Origin: Bradyrhizobium sp. 141
GTDB taxonomy: Bacteria; Pseudomonadota; Alphaproteobacteria; Rhizobiales; Xanthobacteraceae
NCBI RefSeq assembly: GCF_023074055.1
Contig: NZ_JADPKR010000103.1
Span: 62,001 to 126,000, forward strand
Direction of reading: 5' to 3'
DNA: 64,000 bases
Each line of letters starts with the position of its first letter. The first letter of the stretch is position 1. Made by a program: the position numbers and the translations under genes. The notes beneath the pieces were generated by a model, which was not told the origin of the DNA, made no database searches, and saw only the letters and a program-made list of their open reading frames with translations. Shown in pieces: positions 57,933 to 64,000 of this stretch.

Positions 57933-60296
57933 CTACACCGCCATCTTCCGATGCAGCACCGGCGCGCCGGTGGTGAGGCTTTCGGCCGCATCGATGATGG
58001 CGTTGGCATCGATGCCGTAGTGCCGATACAGGTCAGCGATGGTGCCGGTCTGGCCGAACTGCTCGACGCCGAGCGCCTCGACGCGGTGGCCGCGGACGCT
58101 GCCGAGCCATCCGAGCGCGGAAGGGTGGCCATCGATCACGGTCACGATGCCGCAGTCGCGCGGCAACGGCGCCAGCAGTTTCTCGATGTGGCTGAGATGC
58201 TGCACGCCGCGGCGGTCACGCCGCAATTTTCGCGCGGCGGTCCAGCCTGCGTGGAGGCGGTCTGCCGAGGTGATCGCGAGCAGGCCGATATCGCGGCGGC
58301 TCTCGCCGATGAAGCCAGTGGCCTCAATCGCCTCGGGCGCGACTGCGCCGGTATAGGCGATCACGACTTCGGCATTCGGGCCGGGCTTGCGCAGCCAATA
58401 GGCGCCGTCGGTGATGCCCTGCGCAAGCTCTGGTGTCATGATCCGCTGCGCCTGCTCGATGCTGCGCGTCGACAGCCGCAAATAGACTGAGCCGCCCTCG
58501 CCCGGCTCGCGCTGCATGTGGTCAAACCCCCAGCCCATGATCACGGCGAGCTCGTCGACGAAGGCCGGCTCGAACGAGGCGAGCCCGTCCTGCGCCATGC
58601 CGATCAGGGGCGTTGCGATCGACTGATGCGCGCCGCCTTCGGGCGCGAGCGTTATGCCCGACGGCGTCGCCGCCACCATGAAGCGCGCATCCTGGTAGCA
58701 GGCATAGTTCAGCGCATCGAGGCCGCGCTCGATGAAGGGATCGTAGAGCGTGCCGACGGGCAATAGCCGCTCGCCGTTGATCTGGTGTGACAGGCCAAGC
58801 GCCGAGAGCATGATGAACAGGTTCATCTCGGCGATGCCGAGCTCCAGATGCTGTCCTTTTGGCGAGGCATCCCAGTTGAAGGTGGACGGAATTTTCTCGC
58901 TGCGGAATAAGTCCGCCTTCTCCGCGCTGGCGAACAGGCCGCGCCGGTTCACCCAGGGGCCGAGATTGGTCGAGACGGTGACGTCGGGCGAGGTCGTGAC
59001 GATGCGCTTGGCCAGCTCGCTGTCGCCGCGGGCGATCTCGTTCAGCACCAGGCCAAAACCCTGCTGGGTCGACATCTGCGGCGATGGCTTGAAGGCGAGC
59101 TGCGAGGGCACCTCAATAACAGGCGCGCTCAGCCGGCGGCCGTCCTGGTTGAACGGCACGCGCGCGAGGAACGCGTCGAGCTCGCCGGCGGATTGCGCGA
59201 GGCCTTCGTATTTGTCCCATTCATGGCCGGGCCGGATGTTCTGGCTGTCGCGATACTTTTCCATCTGCGCGACCGTCATCAGGCCGGCATGGTTGTCCTT
59301 GTGGCCCTGGAACGGCAGGCCAACGCCCTTGATGGTGTAGGCGATGAAGCAGACCGGGCGATCGTGATCGATGGACTCGAACGCTTCCAGCATGCTTGCC
59401 ATGTCGTGGCCGCCAAGATTCGACATCAGTGCCAAGAGCTCGTCGTCGCTGCGCTTGTCGATCAGCTTGGTGATCGGGCCCTGATCGCCGATCTCGTCAT
59501 GCAGATGCTTGCGGAAGGCGGCGCCGCCCTGAAAACACAGCGCGGCGTAGAGTGCGTTCGGGCAATTGTCGATCCAGCGCTTCAGCGCCTCGCCACCGGG
59601 CTCGGCGAAGGCCTCGCGCATCAGGCGGCCGTATTTCACGATCACCACGTCCCAGCCGAAATTGCGGAACATGGTCTCGAACTTTTCCCAGAGCCCCTCG
59701 CGGACGACGGCGTCGAGCGACTGGCGGTTGTAATCAACCACCCACCAGGTGTTGCGCAGGCCGTGCTTCCACCCCTCCGCAAGCGCCTCGAAAATGTTGC
59801 CCTCGTCCATCTCGGCATCGCCAACGAGGGCAATCATCCGCCCCTCGCGGCGATCCTTCATCCAGCCATGCGCCTTGACGTAGTCCTGCACCAGCGAGGC
59901 GAACAGCGTCTGCGCAACGCCGAGCCCGACCGAGCCGGTCGAGAAATCGACGTCGTCGATGTCCTTGGTGCGTGAGGGATAGGATTGCGCACCCTTGAAG
60001 CCGCGAAAATTCTCCAGCTTCTCGCGGCTCTGCCGGCCGAACAGATATTGGATGGCATGGAATACCGGGCTCGCATGCGGCTTCACCGCGACGCGATCCT
60101 CAGGTTTCAGCACGTGGAAATACAGCGCCGACATGATGGTGGCGAGCGAGGCGGAGGAGGCCTGGTGGCCGCCGACCTTGAGTCCATCAGCGCTCGAGCG
60201 GATGTGGTTGGCATGGTGGATGGTCCACGACGACAACCACAGCGCCTTGCGGGCCAGCGCGTTCAGAGTGTCGAGGCGAGTGGTATCAACGGGCAT
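57933..60296 (-). CDS. AceE-like 2-oxoacid dehydrogenase E1 (transketolase fold)
   Basis: 787 residues from ATG 60296 (GGGAG upstream). Single-chain E1: TPP-binding VGDAEMDEGNIFEALAEGWKHGL with the following Asn (VVDYNRQSLD), and LELGIAEMNLFIMLSALGL, which supplies the ThDP-activating Glu. About 100 residues shorter than AceE (~887). In pseudomonads, MdeB, an E1-like oxoacid dehydrogenase, is next to the Lrp-type regulator MdeR; here an Lrp gene is also divergent. No E2 or E3 gene is adjacent. Substrate, such as 2-oxobutyrate or pyruvate, is a guess. Confidence 0.87.
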   Translation of the reverse strand: MPVDTTRLDTLNALARKALWLSSWTIHHANHIRSSADGLKVGGHQASSASLATIMSALYFHVLKPEDRVAVKPHASPVFHAIQYLFGRQSREKLENFRGFKGAQSYPSRTKDIDDVDFSTGSVGLGVAQTLFASLVQDYVKAHGWMKDRREGRMIALVGDAEMDEGNIFEALAEGWKHGLRNTWWVVDYNRQSLDAVVREGLWEKFETMFRNFGWDVVIVKYGRLMREAFAEPGGEALKRWIDNCPNALYAALCFQGGAAFRKHLHDEIGDQGPITKLIDKRSDDELLALMSNLGGHDMASMLEAFESIDHDRPVCFIAYTIKGVGLPFQGHKDNHAGLMTVAQMEKYRDSQNIRPGHEWDKYEGLAQSAGELDAFLARVPFNQDGRRLSAPVIEVPSQLAFKPSPQMSTQQGFGLVLNEIARGDSELAKRIVTTSPDVTVSTNLGPWVNRRGLFASAEKADLFRSEKIPSTFNWDASPKGQHLELGIAEMNLFIMLSALGLSHQINGERLLPVGTLYDPFIERGLDALNYACYQDARFMVAATPSGITLAPEGGAHQSIATPLIGMAQDGLASFEPAFVDELAVIMGWGFDHMQREPGEGGSVYLRLSTRSIEQAQRIMTPELAQGITDGAYWLRKPGPNAEVVIAYTGAVAPEAIEATGFIGESRRDIGLLAITSADRLHAGWTAARKLRRDRRGVQHLSHIEKLLAPLPRDCGIVTVIDGHPSALGWLGSVRGHRVEALGVEQFGQTGTIADLYRHYGIDANAIIDAAESLTTGAPVLHRKMAV

Positions 60297-60430
60297 GGCA
60301 ATGCTCCCGGCAACAGGTCCCCCCGATGATACGCCCGCGGGCGGCGCCAGACTTCTCAATTTTTTGCGCCATACCCGGCGCAATTGGGATATTTTACCAA
60401 CAGATCGCCCAAATGACAGGTTTTGTCCCA

Positions 60431-60892
60431 ATGTCAGAGCTCGACGCCATCGACCGAAAAATCCTCGCGCTGCTCCAGGCCGACAGCCGGCTGACTATGC
60501 AGGAGCTCGCCGACAAGGTCGGGCTGTCGGTCTCGCCCTGTCACCGCCGGGTCAAGCTGCTGGAGGAGCGCGGCGTCATCTCGCGCTATGTCGCGACCGT
60601 GGACCAGAAGGCGCTCGGCCTGCATGTCAGCGTCTTCATCTCGATCAAGCTGGCGCGACAGAAGGAGGAGGACCTCAACCGCTTCGCGCGTGCGATCTCG
60701 AAATGGGACGAGGTGCTGGAATGCTATCTGATGACCGGTAACCGCGACTATCTACTGCGCGTCGTCGCTGCCGACCTCGCCTCCTACGAGACCTTCCTCA
60801 AGACCAAGCTGACCCGCCTCGACGGCATCGCCTCGATCGAGTCCAGCTTTGCACTGAGCCAGGTGAAATATTCGATCGCGCTGCCGGTGTGA
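60431..60892 (+). CDS. Lrp/AsnC-family transcriptional regulator
   Basis: 153 residues from ATG 60431. N-terminal winged HTH: LDAIDRKILALLQADSRLTMQELADKVGLSVSPCHRRVKLLEERG; C-terminal RAM ligand domain with YLMTGNRDYLLRVVAADL. Divergent from the AceE-like E1 gene with a 134-bp gap, so likely its activator or repressor in response to an amino acid. Confidence 0.94.
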   Translation: MSELDAIDRKILALLQADSRLTMQELADKVGLSVSPCHRRVKLLEERGVISRYVATVDQKALGLHVSVFISIKLARQKEEDLNRFARAISKWDEVLECYLMTGNRDYLLRVVAADLASYETFLKTKLTRLDGIASIESSFALSQVKYSIALPV

Positions 60893-60988
60893 CCTGCTTC
60901 AGCGGGATTGGAGGGCTGTCACATGGGCGCAACAAACCCCGTCGATGGTCGTTGGTAACACTGGCACCCTAGCCGAGAGAAGAAGCCC

Positions 60989-61909
60989 ATGACCGCATCC
61001 GATCGCACCTCCCAAACCGCCAAGCGCGAGCGCATCATCCAGGAGATGGCCGACGACCTCGACGAAGAGCTGGAGATGGAGCTCGATGACACGCGGCTCG
61101 ACGAGCTCCTGGACGAGACCGACCTGCTGAGCCCCACGGTCGACCGCAGGCTCTATTTCCGGGAGCTGCTTCGCCTCCAGGGCGAGCTGGTCAAGCTCCA
61201 GGACTGGGTCCAGAGCGAGCGCAGGAAGGTCGTAGTGCTCTTCGAGGGCCGCGACTCCGCCGGCAAGGGCGGCGTGATCAAGCGCATCACCCAGCGTCTC
61301 AATCCCCGCATCTGCCGCGTCGCCGCCCTGCCGGCCCCGAGCGAGCGCGAGCGCACGCAATGGTACTTCCAGCGCTACGTGTCGCACCTGCCGGCCGGCG
61401 GCGAGATCGTGCTGTTCGACCGCAGCTGGTACAACCGCGCCGGCGTCGAGCGCGTGATGGGCTTCTGCACCGAGGAACAGTACCAGGAATTCTTCAAGAC
61501 GGTGCCGGAGTTCGAGCGGATGCTGATCCGCTCCGGCATCATCCTGGTCAAATATTGGTTCTCGATCACCGACGACGAGCAGCAGTTCCGCTTCACCATG
61601 CGCATCAAGGATCCCCTAAAGCAGTGGAAGCTGAGCCCGATGGACGTCGAGGCCCGCAGCCGCTGGGAGGCGTACACCAAGGCCAAGGAGACGATGCTCG
61701 AGTACACGCACCTGCCGGATTCGCCCTGGTGGATCGTCGATGCCGTGGACAAGAAGCGCGCCCGGCTCAACTGCATCGCGCACCTGCTCAGCCAGATCCC
61801 CTACCAGGAGGTCTCGCGCGCGCCCGTGGTGCTGCCGCCGCGCGTCCGCAACCCCGACTATCAGCGCGGTCCGGTTCCGCCGGAGATGTACGTGCCTTCG
61901 AAATATTGA
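60989..61909 (+). CDS. ppk2: Polyphosphate kinase 2
   Basis: 306 residues. Walker A GRDSAGKGG (87-95), lid-region arginines in PAPSERERTQWYFQRY, and Walker B-like VLFDRSWYNRAGVE (Asp144). A Glu/Asp-rich N-terminal tail (DDLDEELEMELDD) precedes the kinase. It transfers phosphate between polyphosphate and nucleotides, typically making GTP/ATP or ADP-to-ATP. Single-domain, so class I or III-type PPK2. It stands alone, 96 bp after the Lrp gene. Confidence 0.92.
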   Translation: MTASDRTSQTAKRERIIQEMADDLDEELEMELDDTRLDELLDETDLLSPTVDRRLYFRELLRLQGELVKLQDWVQSERRKVVVLFEGRDSAGKGGVIKRITQRLNPRICRVAALPAPSERERTQWYFQRYVSHLPAGGEIVLFDRSWYNRAGVERVMGFCTEEQYQEFFKTVPEFERMLIRSGIILVKYWFSITDDEQQFRFTMRIKDPLKQWKLSPMDVEARSRWEAYTKAKETMLEYTHLPDSPWWIVDAVDKKRARLNCIAHLLSQIPYQEVSRAPVVLPPRVRNPDYQRGPVPPEMYVPSKY

Positions 61910-61918
61910 CGAAGGTCT

Positions 61919-62005
61919 CGTAGGGTGGGCAAAGCGTAGGGTGCCCACCATGCATCTGCGTTTGTGGTGAGAATGGTGGGCACGCTACGCTTTGCCCACC
62001 CTACG
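61919..62005. repeat. CGTAGGGTGGGCAAAG repeat, copy 3
   Basis: Begins CGTAGGGTGGGCAAAGCGTA and ends CGCTACGCTTTGCCCACCCT then ACG, with GGTGCCCACCAT / ATGGTGGGCAC inside. Located between the convergent ends of ppk2 and the alcohol dehydrogenase, 10 bp after one and 7 bp before the other stop. Confidence 0.9.
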
Positions 62006-62011
62006 AGACCG

Positions 62012-63091
62012 TCATCTCCACGGCTGCACGATGATCTTGGTGTGGGCTTCTGGGTTGGCGAGGTCGGCGAACGCCTTTGCGACGCCGTCGATGCCGACCT
62101 CGGAAGTCACCATCGCCGCCGCATCCACCTGCCCTTCCGCGATCAGCCGTAGCGACGCGGCGAACTCCTCCGGCGTATAGCCGAGCACATATTGAACGTT
62201 GAGCTCCTTCATGATGCCCAGCATCGGCTCGTTTCTGTCGCTCTCCATGCAGACGCCAACCACCACGATCCTCGCGTCACGCGGGGCGCCCTCGAATACC
62301 TGCTGCAGCAGACCGGGCACGCCGACGCATTCGAAGATGATTGCAGGTTTGAGCGCCGGCAGCATGGCCTGGAACGGCGGCCGCGCCGCCTTCTCCGCGT
62401 CCGACATCTGCGCGTGCTCCGCCCAGGTCGTATAGGGCTGCGACGTCAGGGGATCGACGACGATATCGGCGCCGAGCTTGGCCGCAAGCGCCCGCCGCGC
62501 CGGCGAATAGTCAGCGGCGACGATCGGATGCAGTCCCCTAAGCTTCAGCGCCGCGATCACCGCAAGGCCGACTGGACCGCAGCCGATCACGAGCGGCACC
62601 TCGCCGCCACGGATGTTTGCCTTGGCGACCGCGTGAACGCCGACCGCGAGCGGCTCGGTCAGCGCCGCGTGTTCCGGCGCAAGACCGTTGGGCACTTCGA
62701 GCAGCAGCGGCTCGCTGAGCAGCATCGCCTCGGCATAGCCGCCGATATTGTCGTTGGAATAGCCGATCCCTTCGATGCCCTGCGGCGTCACGAGGGCCGG
62801 CAGCGAGCAGACGCGCGTACCCGGCTTGAGCTTGCGCGCCGTGCCGGGACCATAGTCGACGATCTCACAGCAGAACTCGTGGCCGAACACGACGTCGCGG
62901 CTGAGATCCATCGGCTTGCGCCCGGCCTTCCGCGCCATCTCCACCATGCGGTGAGCATGCTGGCGCGCGTGCAGGTCGGAGCCGCAGATGCCGCAGGCGA
63001 GCGTCTTGACCAGCACCTGGCCGGGACCCGGCGTCGGCTCGGCCATCTGTCCCACGACAATCTCGCCGTTCCTGAAAATCGCAGCGCGCAT
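62012..63091 (-). CDS. Zinc-dependent alcohol dehydrogenase-family protein
   Basis: 359 residues. Catalytic zinc ligands: Cys36 in GICGSD and His71/Glu72 in FGHEF. Rossmann motif GCGPVGLAV near residue 170. The four-cysteine structural-zinc lobe usually seen at about residues 90-110 is absent; that region reads RVCSLPALVTPQGIEG. This makes it a medium-chain dehydrogenase of a divergent subgroup. Likely NAD(P)-linked oxidation of an alcohol or polyol. Substrate unknown. Confidence 0.88.
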   Translation of the reverse strand: MRAAIFRNGEIVVGQMAEPTPGPGQVLVKTLACGICGSDLHARQHAHRMVEMARKAGRKPMDLSRDVVFGHEFCCEIVDYGPGTARKLKPGTRVCSLPALVTPQGIEGIGYSNDNIGGYAEAMLLSEPLLLEVPNGLAPEHAALTEPLAVGVHAVAKANIRGGEVPLVIGCGPVGLAVIAALKLRGLHPIVAADYSPARRALAAKLGADIVVDPLTSQPYTTWAEHAQMSDAEKAARPPFQAMLPALKPAIIFECVGVPGLLQQVFEGAPRDARIVVVGVCMESDRNEPMLGIMKELNVQYVLGYTPEEFAASLRLIAEGQVDAAAMVTSEVGIDGVAKAFADLANPEAHTKIIVQPWR

Positions 63092-63151
63092 CCGGCTCCT
63101 CCCCTATCGTTGGAGCCGTTGATAGCACAAAGCGGGACGCGCCGACTTGCG

Positions 63152-64000
63152 TCAGGGGTTCGGGGAACGCTCTTCCAGCACCAGCAACTGGGCGCGGCGC
63201 ACGCGCTCGCGATGGGCGATGTAGAGGCCGCTCGCAACGATGAAGGCGGCGCCGACGATGGTCCAGAGGTCAGGCACCTCACCGAAGATGAAGAAGCCCA
63301 AAATGCTGACCCAGAGCAGTTGCGTGTAGGAGAACGGCGCCAGCACCGAGGCATCGCCATAGCGATAGGCCAGCACGATGATCCACTGGCCGACGGTAGA
63401 AGCGACACCGATCACGATGCCGAGCCCGATCGCGGTCCAGCTCGGCGTGACCCAGACGAACGGCACCATTAGCGAGAGGATCGCAACGCCGGTCAGCGCG
63501 GAATAGGCCATGGTGGTGAGGACCGCCTCACGACCGCTCATCATGCGCGTCAGGATCAGCGCGGCAGCCCAGCACAATGCCGAGATGATCGGGAAGAAGG
63601 CGGCAGCATGAAACGCGCTCGTGCCTGGCCGCAGGATGATCAGCACGCCGGTCAAGCCGATCGCCGTCGCGATCCAGCGGCGCATACCGACCTTCTCGCT
63701 GAGGAAGATGATCGACAGCGCGGTGACAAACAGCGGCGAGACGAAGCCGGTGGCGGAGGCTTCCGCGATGGGGAGGAATGCGAGACCGGTGATGAAAAAC
63801 AGCGAGGAGCCGAGCAGCGCGACACCGCGCATCAGCTGCAGGCCAAGACGCTCGGTACGCATCGCATGCAGCGGCGAGCCCGGAAACATCACCGGCGTGA
63901 ACATGAGCGCGAAGGTGACGAAGCGGATCCAAGTGATCTCGATCGATGGCAAGCTGGTCGAGAGATATTTCGCGGTAGTGTCGGAGGCTCCGAGAAATAC
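63152..64000 (-). CDS. EamA/DMT-family transporter, 5' end outside the window
   Basis: The frame stays open from the stop at 63152 to the window's right edge, at least 282 residues, so the N-terminus is missing. The upstream part reads GASDTTAKYLSTSLP, typical of the first DMT helix. Later conserved parts: GLAFLPIAEASATGFVSPLF and ASVLAPFSYTQLLWVS, ending one EamA repeat each. About nine helices remain. Likely a drug/metabolite exporter in the inner membrane; substrate unknown. Confidence 0.88.
   Translation of the reverse strand, partial: VFLGASDTTAKYLSTSLPSIEITWIRFVTFALMFTPVMFPGSPLHAMRTERLGLQLMRGVALLGSSLFFITGLAFLPIAEASATGFVSPLFVTALSIIFLSEKVGMRRWIATAIGLTGVLIILRPGTSAFHAAAFFPIISALCWAAALILTRMMSGREAVLTTMAYSALTGVAILSLMVPFVWVTPSWTAIGLGIVIGVASTVGQWIIVLAYRYGDASVLAPFSYTQLLWVSILGFFIFGEVPDLWTIVGAAFIVASGLYIAHRERVRRAQLLVLEERSPNP

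Overview
The window is a high-GC chromosomal segment with the gene style of an alphaproteobacterium, most likely Bradyrhizobium or a close relative. The reasons are the density of ABC and TRAP uptake systems, frequent ATGA/GTGA stop-start overlaps, several families of short palindromic intergenic repeats, and the protein families present (a DUF6489-like protein, a Spy-type protein with an aromatic-rich centre, a DUF993 aldolase-like enzyme). I ran no search; every name comes from motifs and family knowledge. No rRNA, tRNA, IS element, integrase or CRISPR array was seen.

Layout. 1-2198 (-): a small DUF6489-like protein, an alpha/beta hydrolase and the start of a wax-ester synthase/diacylglycerol acyltransferase. 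2503-10053 (+): a complete dipeptide-type ABC importer followed by a gamma-glutamyltransferase. 10061-15032 (-): a CnbZ-like protein, then a coupled signalling operon (membrane histidine kinase, CheY-like receiver, receiver-adenylate cyclase). 15191-20253 (-): a TetR-adaptor-RND efflux operon with a palindromic operator candidate. 20398-22853: a two-subunit TPP-dependent decarboxylase divergent from a cytochrome P450. 23063-26384 (+): ornithine aminotransferase and a large Gln-rich Spy/LTXXQ protein, followed by a decayed 3' end of a second P450 gene.

26608-31408 (-) holds the most unusual locus: a protein with one TIR domain and two further TIR-like folds, followed 10 bp later by a STAND-type NTPase with a transmembrane helix and seven WD40 blades. 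It looks like a candidate conflict/defence or membrane-surveillance module.

31623-39137 (-): an uncharacterised catabolic cluster (enolase-superfamily enzyme, Gfo/Idh/MocA dehydrogenase, DUF993 protein, TIM-barrel isomerase) with a NitT/TauT-type ABC importer. 39555-46269: TetR regulator, double-VOC protein, two PfkB kinases, ferredoxin-reductase-like flavoprotein, enoyl-CoA hydratase and histidine phosphatase. 46229-51901: a TRAP transporter and an IlvD/Edd dehydratase in one operon, divergent from a GntR regulator with two identical ATTGnCAAT-type operator candidates. 52069-53870: two exported proteins of unknown role. 54032-57607: uronate dehydrogenase, SMP-30 lactonase and an aldehyde dehydrogenase, which with the TRAP/IlvD operon suggest oxidative sugar-acid catabolism. 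57933-64000: AceE-like 2-oxoacid dehydrogenase E1 with a divergent Lrp regulator, polyphosphate kinase 2, a zinc-type alcohol dehydrogenase lacking the structural-zinc lobe, and a truncated EamA transporter.

Intergenic gaps repeatedly contain palindromic repeats; one family (termini resembling CGTAGGGTGGGCAAAG) occurs three times and another (CATTGCGAG...CGCAATG) twice.
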